Source: a candidate division KSB1 bacterium (GTDB lineage: Bacteria > Zhuqueibacterota > Zhuqueibacteria > JANLFK01 > Oleimicrobiaceae). Taken from it: a stretch of DNA of 64,000 bases. Below, piece by piece: positions 9,232-17,942 of the stretch (the first letter of the stretch is position 1; every line of letters starts with the position of its first letter). The stretch is from the NCBI GenBank assembly GCA_034506335.1, contig JAPDPR010000008.1, forward strand, positions 31,437 to 95,436. Direction: 5' to 3'. The position numbers and the translations under genes are program-made. The notes below the pieces were generated by a model, which saw only the letters and a program-made list of their open reading frames with translations, was not told the origin of the DNA and ran no database searches.

Positions 9232-9987
9232 CTACCGTCTTCGTTTTTTCTCCAACTCAATGAACGGTTTCACCAATTCGATCGGGAGCGGGAAAACGGT
9301 GGTGGAGTTGTTCTCCGAGGCAATCGTGGTTAGAGTCTGGAGGAAGCGGAGTTGCATGGCCATTGGTTCGGAGGCGATGACCTTGGCCGCGTCGGCCAGT
9401 TTTCTAGAGGCTTGGAATTCGCCTTCGGCATTGATCACCTTGGCACGCCGCTCACGCTCTGCCTCTGCCTGACGGGCCATGGCGCGCTGCATCTCCGTGG
9501 GCAGGTCCACATGTTTGACCTCCACCATCGAGACTTTGATGCCCCAGGGGTCGGTCTGGTGGTCGATGATCTGCTGGAGCTCCCGATTGATCTTGTCGCG
9601 CGCCGATAAGAGCTCGTCCAACTCCGCCTGACCGAGTACGCTGCGGAGCGTGGTCTGCGCCAGCTGCGAGGTCGCAAACAGATAGTCCTCAACTTCCACC
9701 ACTGCCTTGGCGGGGTCCATCACGCGGAAATAGAGGACGGCGTTCACTTTCACCGAGACGTTGTCGCGCGTGATGACGTCTTGGGGTGGCACGTCCATGG
9801 TGACCGTGCGCAGGCTGACCTTCACCATTCTGTCCACGAATGGGATGATGAGGAAAATGCCCGGACCGCGCACCCCAACCAGTCTGCCAAGGCGAAAGAT
9901 CACGCCTCGCTCATACTCCCGCAGAATCTTGATGGCGCTCAACACAAGAAAAAAACCTATGACTACGACGATGATGAGAGGTGACAT
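9232..9987 (-). CDS. Slipin / stomatin-like SPFH protein
   Basis: 251 aa. A single N-terminal membrane segment ('[19 protein letters not shown]') precedes the band-7/SPFH domain ('[20 protein letters not shown]', '[20 protein letters not shown]'). An alanine/glutamate-rich coiled region '[19 protein letters not shown]' follows, as in prokaryotic slipins. Slipins oligomerise in membranes. The upstream neighbour is a long NfeD protease, the standard slipin partner (stomatin operon partner protein), 40 bp away. In archaeal homologues the protease cleaves the C-terminus of the slipin. Confidence 0.92.
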   Translation of the reverse strand: MSPLIIVVVIGFFLVLSAIKILREYERGVIFRLGRLVGVRGPGIFLIIPFVDRMVKVSLRTVTMDVPPQDVITRDNVSVKVNAVLYFRVMDPAKAVVEVEDYLFATSQLAQTTLRSVLGQAELDELLSARDKINRELQQIIDHQTDPWGIKVSMVEVKHVDLPTEMQRAMARQAEAERERRAKVINAEGEFQASRKLADAAKVIASEPMAMQLRFLQTLTTIASENNSTTVFPLPIELVKPFIELEKKRRR

Positions 9988-10027
9988 AGTCTGCCTCCTA
10001 TGGCTTGTGTGCTGTCACTGCGCGCGG

Positions 10028-11326
10028 TCATCGACCCGCGGCAAGCTTCTCAACTTTCAGGCTCATGCCTTCCACTGCTACGACACGAATCTTTTGTCCA
10101 GCGGGGATGGGTTCGTCGCTGTAGGCGGTCCAGATCTCCCCGTGGAGTCTTACCTGCCCCTCTGGGGCCAGGTCGGTGATCACTACCCCTTTTTCTCCGA
10201 TCAAACCCTCCTTGCCTGTGGTTGGTTTGGTCATCTTGGCCTTCAGTGCCATACCCATGGCGAAGAAGAAGAAAACCCCAGTGGTAATCGCTGCTGCAAG
10301 GGCGACTCGCCAGTCAAGGCGCATGCTGGGCATTGACGCCTCCTGGAACAGCATCAACGAGCCGATGAGCATGGCTATGATCCCTCCAATGGTAAGAACC
10401 CCGTAGCTCGTGACCTTCACCTCCAAAATAAAGAGCACAAGGGCGAAGAGAATAAGCAACAACCCTGCGGCACGAATGGGTAACTGCTGCAGCGCGAAAA
10501 ACGCAAGGATCAAGAATATGCCTCCCACGACGCCCGGCAATACCGACCCGGGGTTGGACAGCTCGAAAAAGATCCCATAGATGCCGAGCACAAGAAGGAT
10601 ATAGGCGATGGTGGGATTGGAGATCCTGTACAATATGAGCGAGCGCCAGTCCATGTGGTATTCGTGGAGGGAGGCCCCTTTGGTGTGCAAGGTCTTGCGG
10701 CCCGAAGCCACCTCTGTCTCTTTGCCATCAAGGGTTTCCAGCACCTCGTCGAGAGAGGCGCATACATAGTCGACCACCTTTTTCTTCAGCGCTTCCTCTT
10801 CGGTAATTGAGGCGCTCTCGCGCACCGCCTTTTCGGCCCAATCAGCGTTGCGGCCTCGCTTTTCCGCAATGGAGCGCATCCATGCTGCTGCCCAGTTGGT
10901 GGTCTTTTCGGCCATCGTCTTGGAGGTGTCCTGGGCCCCAATACCTACCGGGTGTGCCGCGCCAATGTTGGTCCCGGGTGCCATGATGGCGAAATGCGCT
11001 GCCATAGTTATGAAAACGCCAGCGGATACGGCTCCGCCGCCGCTGGGCCACACGTAGACCACCACGGGGACTTCTGCGGCCAGGATACGCTTTACGATGT
11101 CCTGCGTGGAAAGCACCAACCCGCCAGGCGTGTCCATCTTGATCACCAGACACTCGGCCTGTTCCTTCTCGGCTTTTTCGATGTGCCTGATGATAAAGCG
11201 CGCGAGTACGGGGTTGACGTCACCCTCAACCTTGATGACGTGCACTCGCCCCGCAGCGCCGCAGACCTGCGCAGCGAGCAGAAGAAGGGAGGCGATGACC
11301 GGTATGCGAACCAACGTTGTCTTCAT
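10028..11326 (-). CDS. NfeD-family membrane protease (ClpP-class Ser + NfeD C-domain)
   Basis: About 432 aa. A signal peptide ('VIASLLLLAAQVCGAAG') leads into a ClpP/SppA-class serine-protease domain: oxyanion loop 'MDTPGGLVLSTQDIVKR' and the likely nucleophile Ser in 'GGAVSAGVFITMA'. Then come several transmembrane helices (about residues 225-360) and a C-terminal OB-fold NfeD domain ('GLIGEKGVVITDLAPEGQV'). In characterised homologues this protease uses a Ser-Lys dyad and cleaves its slipin partner. The ATG at 11326 has GAGG about 12 nt upstream. It lies directly upstream of the slipin and downstream of DUF2905. Confidence 0.9.
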   Translation of the reverse strand: MKTTLVRIPVIASLLLLAAQVCGAAGRVHVIKVEGDVNPVLARFIIRHIEKAEKEQAECLVIKMDTPGGLVLSTQDIVKRILAAEVPVVVYVWPSGGGAVSAGVFITMAAHFAIMAPGTNIGAAHPVGIGAQDTSKTMAEKTTNWAAAWMRSIAEKRGRNADWAEKAVRESASITEEEALKKKVVDYVCASLDEVLETLDGKETEVASGRKTLHTKGASLHEYHMDWRSLILYRISNPTIAYILLVLGIYGIFFELSNPGSVLPGVVGGIFLILAFFALQQLPIRAAGLLLILFALVLFILEVKVTSYGVLTIGGIIAMLIGSLMLFQEASMPSMRLDWRVALAAAITTGVFFFFAMGMALKAKMTKPTTGKEGLIGEKGVVITDLAPEGQVRLHGEIWTAYSDEPIPAGQKIRVVAVEGMSLKVEKLAAGR

Positions 11327-11363
11327 CTGTTCTAAACCTCGTTGGACCCCGTGTTCTCGCGTC

Positions 11364-11594
11364 CTACCGTCTTGCAAACAGGTAGAGGATAAGCGTGAGC
11401 AGCAGGCTGAGCACGATGCACGTGGTCACTGGAAAGTAGAAGGTGAAATGTTTGCGTTGGACAACGACATCTCCCGGCAAGCGCCCGAGCAAGGGCAGTT
11501 GCTTGAACAGCAAAAGCACAACGCCGACCCCTGCTAGGAGCAAGCCTACCACAATCAGGATACGCGCCACAGGTTGGAGATCCATAGAGTGCAT
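11364..11594 (-). CDS. DUF2905 small membrane protein
   Basis: 76 aa with two hydrophobic helices (about 10-30 and 53-72) around the family-typical loop 'LGRLPGDVVVQRKHFTFYFP'. This matches the DUF2905 family of unknown function. Either ATG, at 11594 or 11585, could start translation, and neither has a strong ribosome binding site. It is sandwiched between dmpA (13 bp) and nfeD (37 bp), consistent with one transcript. No function is known. Confidence 0.8.
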   Translation of the reverse strand: MHSMDLQPVARILIVVGLLLAGVGVVLLLFKQLPLLGRLPGDVVVQRKHFTFYFPVTTCIVLSLLLTLILYLFARR

Positions 11595-11607
11595 CGCCGA
11601 AGGGTTT

Positions 11608-12786
11608 CTACTGCCGCCTAAGCGGCAGATTCCGGTCCCAATGGAGCACGTTGTACTTCTGGCAAATCTCCATCACTCGCTCAATGGGCAGAGCCTCGGC
11701 CACGTGACCGTTTCTGCCTTGGACTGTTGTTGCACAGAACAGGGAATTGAGAATTGCCTCTTCGGTGGCTTCGACCGCTGCTAAGAAGAGCGGGGAAAGG
11801 GCGCTGTTGGGTAGCTCCTGGAATCGATGCACGCCTCCTTCCGGTTTGCGGGGCAGCCGCACCGCCGGGTGGGTGGAAAAAGCAATCACATAGTCCCCAC
11901 TGCCGTTGGAGCAGTAGCCGCCTGTGCGCGCCAGCCCGAACAGTGCGCGTTTTGCGAGTCGCTTGAGGTTGCGACTGAGCAATGGGGCGTCAGTGGCCAG
12001 CACAATCATGCAGGAGCCATCTCCTTGAGCACCCAATTCTTCTGCCATGGCGAAGCGTCCCAGCTCCCTGCCCACCGGCGCGCCGTTCACCTGAAGAATC
12101 CCATCAAAGTTTGTTTGCACCAGCACACCTACGGTGTAACCGCCGCGCGAAGGAGGGAGTACACGGGATGCTGTGCCGATGCCTCCCTTGAAACCGAAAC
12201 AGACCGTACCAGTTCCGGCGCCCACCGACCCTTCCGCGACCGGACCTGAGCTGGCGTGTTCGATGGCGGCGAGCACTTCGCCAACGGTCAACCGCCGAGC
12301 CGTGATGTCGTTGAGCCAGCCGTCATTGGTCTCGCCAACCACTGGGTTGACGGAGTGCACCGCTTCGTTGCCGGGTGCGCGCAGAGTGTAGTCGATGAGA
12401 GCCATGGCTGCCACTGGAACGCTGAGCGTGTTCACGAGAGCGATGGGCGTCTCTATCTCGCCTAATTCCTCGACCTGAGTGGAACCGGCCAGCTTGCCAA
12501 AGGCGTTGCCAATGCTCACAGCCGCCGGCACTCGCTCCTGGTACAGGTTGCCTCCGTGCGGGACGATGACCGTCACGCCCGTCCGCACGCTGTCGCCCTC
12601 GATCACCGTGTAGTGGCCGACCCGGACCCCGTCGACGTCGGTGATGGCGTTCCACGGGCCCGGGCGAAGCACCCCGATGCACACGCCAAGCTCGCGGGCG
12701 CGCGGACGCCGTGCCTCCCGTGGGCCTTGCACTTCCGACGCACGCATTGCCGTGCTCAACACGAGAATGGCCAAGGCGAATCCCAT
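11608..12786 (-). CDS. DmpA/BapA-type S58 aminopeptidase (L-aminopeptidase/D-esterase)
   Basis: 392 aa. A signal-like N-terminus ('FALAILVLSTAMRASE') suggests export. S58 peptidases are N-terminal-nucleophile hydrolases that self-cleave before a Ser. Family motifs: 'NAITDVDGVRVGHYT', 'GTGTVCFGFKGGIGTASR', and the presumed cleavage site Gly257-Ser258 in 'GAQGDGSCMIVLATDAPLL', aligned by eye to the DmpA Gly-Ser site. Members remove N-terminal D- or beta-amino acids or act on amides. The physiological substrate is unknown. It is the first gene of the dmpA-DUF2905-nfeD-slipin unit, with a promoter 46 nt upstream. Confidence 0.9.
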   Translation of the reverse strand: MGFALAILVLSTAMRASEVQGPREARRPRARELGVCIGVLRPGPWNAITDVDGVRVGHYTVIEGDSVRTGVTVIVPHGGNLYQERVPAAVSIGNAFGKLAGSTQVEELGEIETPIALVNTLSVPVAAMALIDYTLRAPGNEAVHSVNPVVGETNDGWLNDITARRLTVGEVLAAIEHASSGPVAEGSVGAGTGTVCFGFKGGIGTASRVLPPSRGGYTVGVLVQTNFDGILQVNGAPVGRELGRFAMAEELGAQGDGSCMIVLATDAPLLSRNLKRLAKRALFGLARTGGYCSNGSGDYVIAFSTHPAVRLPRKPEGGVHRFQELPNSALSPLFLAAVEATEEAILNSLFCATTVQGRNGHVAEALPIERVMEICQKYNVLHWDRNLPLRRQ

Positions 12787-12838
12787 CCGCTACCCTTTCT
12801 GCGACCGAACTGGAAACAGGTCGCCTTCAGGCACTCGC

Positions 12839-12867
12839 AATTTAGCAAAAGGGCTTATCAAAATCAA
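12839..12867 (-). promoter_or_regulatory. Sigma70-type promoter of the dmpA unit
   Basis: On the minus strand TTGATT (12867-12862), a 17-bp spacer and TAAATT (12844-12839) form a good -35/-10 pair. The predicted start is near 12832, giving a ~46-nt leader before the dmpA ATG. Confidence 0.6.
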
Positions 12868-13032
12868 CTTGTTTTTCCAGACGTGGTGGTTACTGGCCGG
12901 TATCCACCTGTTCGTCATCAAGAATGCAGAGCGCCTGGAAAATGCAAAGAGCGTACCTGGCGCAGAGGGAACGCACGTCCATCTACCCAATAAGAAATGT
13001 GTGCGAAAAGAGCTGCGAAACAAATTTTCCGC

Positions 13033-13061
13033 TTGACATTCTCGAATATTTTTGCTAAAAT
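13033..13061 (+). promoter_or_regulatory. Sigma70 promoter driving the 13068-13268 RNA
   Basis: Consensus -35 TTGACA (13033-13038), exactly 17 bp, then TAAAAT (13056-13061). It is divergent from the dmpA promoter and no plus-strand gene follows. The predicted transcription start is at about 13068, a few nt before a long closing stem begins. Confidence 0.7.
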
Positions 13062-13067
13062 GCAGGT

Positions 13068-13268
13068 GGCTTCGAAAATATCCCTGCAAATTGAGCGGTG
13101 GCTTGTCAATTAAAGAGCCAACACCTGCCAATAGGGAGCCGAGCTCTGGACGTGGATCACATGCCTCACCGCGCGCGCCGCGGTAGTGGAAGTGAGAAAC
13201 GCCCAGGCGGTGCCCACCGTGTTGAGCACGGTTCTTTACGCAACCATCCTAATTTGCAGGGATTTTTC
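13068..13268 (+). ncRNA. Candidate 6S-like structured RNA
   Basis: The ~200-nt segment after the promoter has ends that pair: 13076-13092 with 13251-13267, 16 of 17 positions and 13 of them contiguous. Inside, further helices stack into a rod: 13094-13105 with 13241-13250 (small bulges), 13111-13119 with 13230-13238 (9 bp, one G-U), 13122-13129 with 13206-13212 (one bulge), 13134-13136 with 13202-13204, and an apical hairpin 13165-13169 with 13192-13196. An asymmetric bubble (2 nt versus 17 nt, 13213-13229) interrupts the middle. Free-standing location, own promoter, size and a closed rod with a central bubble are the architecture of 6S RNA, the RNA polymerase decoy. Primary sequence alone does not prove the family. 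It could be a novel RNA. Confidence 0.5.
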
Positions 13269-13516
13269 TATTCCTGCCATACCGCGCTCACCTTTGCCTC
13301 AGTGCCCCTTGCGTGTGGAAGTCTGCGTGGTGGGGCAATTTTGTCCTCTAGGCGGCAACTCTGGGCCCCTTGGTTCTGATATGTGGTCGGGTCGTATGGT
13401 GCAGAGGGATTCGCCCTTGCGGATGCAAGCCACACCGCCCGCTGCTTGAGTATTGGCTATGTGCCACAGGGAGGAGGGACTCGAGTGCCGTGCTATGGCG
13501 CGAAAAGCCCAGGGGT

Positions 13517-15052
13517 TTACAGCATCCAGTTTCTGTCTAGCGTGCGGTATTGAATGGCTTCGCTCACGAACTCGGGTCGAATCTCCTCGCTTCCCTCCAG
13601 GTCGGCGATGGTGCGGGCTACTTTAAGTACACGGTCGTAGGCACGGGCGGAGAACCCCAGTCGGGTGATGGCGGTGCGGAGTAGCTCTTCGCCCCGGCTG
13701 TCTACCTGGCAATAGCGGCGGATATCCTTCGACTCCATACGCGCGTTGCAGAAGAGCGTTTTCCTGTCTTTGAAGCGGCGCAGCTGAATCTCGCGCGCCC
13801 TGATCACGCGTTCTCGAATAGCTGCCGAAGGCTCACCCACCGTCTTGCCAGCAAGCTCCCGGTATTTGACCGCAGGCACCTCCACGTGCAGGTCAATCCG
13901 GTCCAAGAGTGGACCAGAAATCCTCGAGAGATACCGCTGAATCTGTGGGGGTGTGCATGAGCACTCATGAGTTGGGTCGGTACGATACCCACACGGGCAT
14001 GGATTCATGGCTGCGACCAACATAAATTCGGCCGGATAGGTGAGCGACATCATGGCGCGGGAGATGGTCACCTTGCCATCTTCCAGAGGCTGCCTAAGCA
14101 CCTCCAAGACGTTTTTCTTGAACTCCGGGAGTTCGTCGAGGAAGAGGACACCGAAATGGGCCAGGCTCACCTCGCCCGGTTTGGGGATGGTGCCCCCGCC
14201 GATGAGGCCGGCATCGCTGATGGTGTGGTGTGGTGAACGAAAAGGGCGGGTGGCGATGAGCGCCGTATTAGGTGGCAACAAGCCCGCCACGGAGTGAATC
14301 TTGGTGGTCTGCAAGGCCTCTTCGAAGGTCAGGTCCGGCAGGATGGTGGGGATGCGTTTGGCCAGCATGGTCTTGCCGGAGCCAGGAGGCCCAATCATGA
14401 GAATGTTGTGTCCACCAGCAGCGGCGACTTCCAGCGCGCGCTTCACATGTTCCTGGCCCTTTACATCCTGGAAGTCGATGTCGTATTGCCGGCTTTGCGC
14501 AAAAACCTCTTGTAGGTTGACGGTGAAAGGTTCCGGATTAGTGCGGCCGTCCAAGAAGTCGACCGCTTCGCGCAGATGGCCCACCGGGATGACCGTCAGC
14601 CCCTGGGTCATGGCCGCCTCTCGGGCGTTCTCGTTCGGGACGATCAGCCCGGCGATGTTGTTGCTACGCACGGCCACCGCAATGGGCAGAACACCGCGCA
14701 CTGGCCGGACCGTCCCGTCCAGGGCTAGTTCACCAACTAGGGCAAAGTTGTCGAGACGAGAAAGCGCCACCTGGTTAGTCGCTGCCAAAATGGCAACAGC
14801 CATCGGCAGGTCAAAAGCCGAGCCTTCCTTTTTCACGTCCGCAGGTGCCAGATTGACGGTTACCCGCTTAGGGGCAAGGCGGAAGCCGCTGTTCTTGATG
14901 GCGGCGCTCACGCGCTCCTTGGACTCGCGCACGGCTCCGTCCGGAAGGCCCACAGTGGCGAAGGAGGGCAACCCCGACTCTAGGTGCGCCTCGACCTTCA
15001 CGATGTAGGCGTCGATCCCTAAGACTGTCGCACTCAGTGCCCTGCCCAGCAT
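13517..15052 (-). CDS. comM: ComM/YifB family AAA+ ATPase
   Basis: 511 aa, full length for the Mg-chelatase-like YifB/ComM family, which acts in natural transformation as a branch-migration helicase. The N-terminal Lon-like domain opens '[20 protein letters not shown]'. Walker A is '[14 protein letters not shown]', Walker B is 'LFLDELPEF', and the C-terminal Mg-chelatase domain includes '[17 protein letters not shown]'. A likely promoter on the minus strand (TTGCTT 15109-15104, 16 bp, TATATT 15087-15082) lies just upstream. No competence operon is adjacent. Confidence 0.93.
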   Translation of the reverse strand: MLGRALSATVLGIDAYIVKVEAHLESGLPSFATVGLPDGAVRESKERVSAAIKNSGFRLAPKRVTVNLAPADVKKEGSAFDLPMAVAILAATNQVALSRLDNFALVGELALDGTVRPVRGVLPIAVAVRSNNIAGLIVPNENAREAAMTQGLTVIPVGHLREAVDFLDGRTNPEPFTVNLQEVFAQSRQYDIDFQDVKGQEHVKRALEVAAAGGHNILMIGPPGSGKTMLAKRIPTILPDLTFEEALQTTKIHSVAGLLPPNTALIATRPFRSPHHTISDAGLIGGGTIPKPGEVSLAHFGVLFLDELPEFKKNVLEVLRQPLEDGKVTISRAMMSLTYPAEFMLVAAMNPCPCGYRTDPTHECSCTPPQIQRYLSRISGPLLDRIDLHVEVPAVKYRELAGKTVGEPSAAIRERVIRAREIQLRRFKDRKTLFCNARMESKDIRRYCQVDSRGEELLRTAITRLGFSARAYDRVLKVARTIADLEGSEEIRPEFVSEAIQYRTLDRNWML

Positions 15053-15081
15053 AGACTACCCCGTTTGGCTTACCGCTTGGC

Positions 15082-15109
15082 AATATAGCAGAAATGAGGA
15101 AAAAAGCAA
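15082..15109 (-). promoter_or_regulatory. Probable comM promoter
   Basis: TTGCTT and TATATT are separated by 16 bp on the minus strand. The predicted start is about 23 nt upstream of the comM ATG. It is AT-rich against GC-rich surroundings. Confidence 0.45.
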
Positions 15110-15155
15110 GCGAAAAGCACACCGGGTGCACACATATGAGGGGGACGAGCTGCAG

Positions 15156-16583
15156 TCACCGGCGGTGTGAGGCTTTTCTGGTGCGGGGCTCCGTCCTGCT
15201 CCCCACGGAGATGGTAAAGTCCAGCGCTTGATGGTCAAAGCAGACCGTGGCGGCCCTAACTCCTCCGCTGAATACGCGGCATGTGTACCCCGGTGAGGTG
15301 GGACAGGCGCGGGTCGTATCAGAGCGGTAGCTAATGTAACGCGCAGCCACCGGGTGGTGTAGCACCTCCAGCAACGTCAACAGTGCTTCCACGGTGGATT
15401 CGGCCCCGGCATTGCGGTTGATGCGTTCGGGACCTTCGAGGCCGTCATAGCACATGCCAGTCGTGGTGTCATACATCGGCTGGCCGGCGGGGTTGTTGCC
15501 AAAAAACCAGCCTGCCACGAGTCCGGCAGCCACCGCAAAAGTGGTGTCACCAGTAGCCTGCGCCACACCCAGGAGGCCGAGTGCGGTGCATCGAATGTCA
15601 TAAGCAATCTGGGGAAACTCACTTGACTGGATTTGCTCGCCCAGGACAAACTGGTGCATCTGACCTTCTGCCAGCATGCGCCCAGAGAACTGTCTGGCTT
15701 CTCGTTCAGCCGCCGCCAGGAGGCGTTTGTCACCAAGAAGTGCGCCCAAGTCGGTCAACGCCTGGCTTTGTGCGTTGCCCCACGCGTGCCACACGCCCGA
15801 CCAGGAGAGAAAGGCGCCCGGGTATCGCTCTGATTCCTCCAGCTGCATTGCCAGAAGACCGTCGCACAGCTGCCGCGCCATGGCGCTGAGCTCGGGGTTC
15901 TGCTCTGCCCGGAGGTATTCCGCCAATCCTAGGAGCAACTCGCTAGTGGCGTCGGCCGCGTACTGCTGAACGAGCCATTTCGGGTAGCGGCGTCCTTGGA
16001 TCACCTCGTACTGCTGGTAAGAGTCGAGGAGCTTTGCCAATGGAGCACGACAGCGGAGGAAAGCCTGACGAAGTTCGGTGGCGAAGGGTGCGTCTCTATG
16101 CACAAAGAAGCGATAGGCGCTTGCCAGCGCCCAGTACGCACGCGCCGCAGTAAAGCCGAAGCCCTTGCGGCTGGTGGCTCCTTGGCTATTGATCTGGAGG
16201 CCATGGTCCACAAAGTTGCAGAATTCTCCGTCTTCGGTCTGGAGTTTGAGAACAAAGCGCAGCAGCCCGCGCGCAAGGTGTAAGCGCGAGGTGTCGCCGG
16301 TGAGGGTGGCGTGTCGCAAAAGGGCCACGGCCGCTCGGGCAGCGTCGTCAACGCAGGCAATGCCCTCCCCGGGGGCGGGGACCCAGTGGTAGTCAGGGGC
16401 TTCCGCGTAGATGTGCACGATGACCACGGAGTCGCCGTCCATGACTCTCCACTCGCAGAGGTGCTCGAGGTGGGAAAAATTGACCAGCGACCCCTGGAGT
16501 GCAGGGGGGCGCGGGCAGGCACAGGAGCAGGCGGTGAGGATGCCCGCAAGGCACGCCTTCCACCTCCGCCAGGCTGCATACAT
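15156..16583 (-). CDS. Six-hairpin glycosidase-like lipoprotein
   Basis: 475 aa with a lipobox ('LAGILTAC', Cys19), so probably membrane-anchored. Repeated helix-pair motifs with conserved aromatic/Gly turns ('GFTAARAYWALASAYRFF', 'SGVWHAWGNAQSQALTDLG', 'GWFFGNNPAG') indicate an (alpha/alpha)6 toroid, the fold of many glycoside hydrolases. 'CVDDAARAAVALLRHA' resembles the first helix pair of such enzymes. I do not recognise a CAZy family. GGAGGAG precedes the ATG. It lies 38 bp after a GH130 phosphorylase, a pairing that suggests joint action on mannosides: this protein would release oligosaccharides that the cytoplasmic GH130 then phosphorolyses. That role is inference. Confidence 0.7.
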   Translation of the reverse strand: MYAAWRRWKACLAGILTACSCACPRPPALQGSLVNFSHLEHLCEWRVMDGDSVVIVHIYAEAPDYHWVPAPGEGIACVDDAARAAVALLRHATLTGDTSRLHLARGLLRFVLKLQTEDGEFCNFVDHGLQINSQGATSRKGFGFTAARAYWALASAYRFFVHRDAPFATELRQAFLRCRAPLAKLLDSYQQYEVIQGRRYPKWLVQQYAADATSELLLGLAEYLRAEQNPELSAMARQLCDGLLAMQLEESERYPGAFLSWSGVWHAWGNAQSQALTDLGALLGDKRLLAAAEREARQFSGRMLAEGQMHQFVLGEQIQSSEFPQIAYDIRCTALGLLGVAQATGDTTFAVAAGLVAGWFFGNNPAGQPMYDTTTGMCYDGLEGPERINRNAGAESTVEALLTLLEVLHHPVAARYISYRSDTTRACPTSPGYTCRVFSGGVRAATVCFDHQALDFTISVGSRTEPRTRKASHRR

Positions 16584-16621
16584 AGCGGTCTCCTCCCCAG
16601 TGCCAGTCGACCTGCGATGTC

Positions 16622-17584
16622 TCAGCGTTTCCCCTTCAAGTGAGCCAGCAGGTCAGCCAGGGGTGCAGTGGCCAAGGCGATGGTGGTGTCCGCTGCCCCG
16701 TAGTACAGGCGCACCTCCTTTGTCTGTGGGTCCAGTATCGCACCGCACGGGAAGACCACGTCGGCCACATCACCTACGCGCTCGTATAGCTCACGCGGGC
16801 CGAACACCCATGTATCGGAGCGTGCGATGACCGTGGTCGGCTCATCCAGGTCCAACAAGGCCAGTCCCAGGCGGTAGATGGCACCGGCGGCAGTGGTGCG
16901 CACGCCGTGGTAGATGATGAGCCACCCCTCAGGCGTCTCGATGGGCGGCGCGTTGAGACCGACCTTGCGCGCATCCCACCATCCGCCTTGCCGCGCCTCC
17001 AACAAGATGGTATGGTCGCCCCAATGGGTGAGGTCAGGGGAGTAAGAGACCCAGATGTGCGCGCCCGCTCCCGGCGTCACTGGCATGGGGCGGTGAATCA
17101 GCAGCCACCGCCCTTTGAACCGTCTCGGAAACAGCGACGAATCTTTGTCCTCGGGCGGCATGATAGGACCCCGACGCTCGAAGGTACGAAAATCCTTGGT
17201 CATGGCCAACGAAACCAGGGGCCCCCTCTCCGAGAAAGCGGTGTATGTGATTGCGTAACGGTCCAGCTCCTCCAGCCACACGATGCGTGGATCTTCGACC
17301 CCCCATAGTTCCTCGGGGTGGTGCTCAGGGTCTGGAGCAAAGGTCGGCTGGGGATCGATCTGCCAATTGCTCACGCCGTCTTTACTGCGCGCCACGGTCA
17401 GGTGCGAAAAGCCCCGCATATCTTCTACGCGGGCCAAGAGCAATGTGGAGCCCTCGAAGAGCACCGCTCCGGGATTAAACACGGCATTGGCCGGATAGGG
17501 CCAATCGGATGCTGTCAAAATAGGATTTCGGGGGTGACGCCGAAAGAGCTCAGAGAATTGCGCAAATCCTGCCACGTCCTTCAT
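16622..17584 (-). CDS. GH130 beta-mannoside phosphorylase/hydrolase
   Basis: About 320 aa, the GH130 length, with a five-bladed propeller pattern. The catalytic Asp lies in 'ELWGVEDPRIVWLEE'. Other family blocks are 'NAVFNPGAVLFEG', 'RWLLIHRPMPVTPG', 'AHIWVSYSPDLTHWG', 'NAPPIETPEGWLIIYHG' and 'GAADTTIALATA'. GH130 enzymes phosphorolyse beta-mannosides (Man-GlcNAc, Man-Glc, beta-1,2/1,4-manno-oligosaccharides) to mannose-1-phosphate, and some subfamilies hydrolyse. No signal peptide, so cytoplasmic. The ATG at 17584 follows AGGAGG by 13 nt. The upstream TTG at 17608 would lie before that Shine-Dalgarno and is unlikely. Confidence 0.9.
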   Translation of the reverse strand: MKDVAGFAQFSELFRRHPRNPILTASDWPYPANAVFNPGAVLFEGSTLLLARVEDMRGFSHLTVARSKDGVSNWQIDPQPTFAPDPEHHPEELWGVEDPRIVWLEELDRYAITYTAFSERGPLVSLAMTKDFRTFERRGPIMPPEDKDSSLFPRRFKGRWLLIHRPMPVTPGAGAHIWVSYSPDLTHWGDHTILLEARQGGWWDARKVGLNAPPIETPEGWLIIYHGVRTTAAGAIYRLGLALLDLDEPTTVIARSDTWVFGPRELYERVGDVADVVFPCGAILDPQTKEVRLYYGAADTTIALATAPLADLLAHLKGKR

Positions 17585-17942
17585 ACCCGTTTCCACACCT
17601 CCTGGCAAAGTTCAGTTCCAACATGTCCTCTCCATCCCATTCCAGCTTTGCAAGCAGCGCAAAAGCGCACCACACAGAACCCAGGGATCACCGTAGCAGC
17701 CGGAAACCAACTGGGCATCAGCGCGCCCGGGATTCTGTGGCTCACAGCCGCCTCTTGGGGGAAGAACCCTCGCCTCGTGTCCTTGTGCGCCCCGAGGCTG
17801 TCTCAGCATGTTGACGATGTCCAAGCTTCTGCGCGTGCGCGCGACCTTGTGCTTAGAGAAACATGCCTGCTCCGGCGGGGTGAGGTAACCCCGGCTTGGG
17901 CTTGTCCTGCGGTGCCAATTGACAAGGTTGGCACCACGCTTC
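17585..17942. other. Gene-free interval between GH130 and permease
   Basis: 360 bp without a credible gene. The only structure I see is the GGTGCCAA / TTGGCACC hairpin at its permease end. A promoter for GH130 could be here, but I cannot identify one with confidence. Confidence 0.4.
17911..17935 (-). terminator. Hairpin after the MalG-like permease
   Basis: A perfect 8-bp inverted repeat with a 9-nt loop, 7 nt beyond the permease stop. No T-tract follows on the minus strand, so it may be a weak terminator or processing site that lowers expression of the two glycosidase genes downstream. Confidence 0.4.

Noticed and set aside
12790..13131. 113-codon minus-strand open frame across the dmpA promoter and RNA promoter
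   Set aside because: It covers two good sigma70 promoters and has no family features.
13165..13196. Interpretation of the CTCAC...GTGAG / CCGCG repeat as an intrinsic terminator
   Set aside because: It lies in the middle of the predicted rod-like RNA with no T-tract, and fits better as that RNA's apical hairpin.
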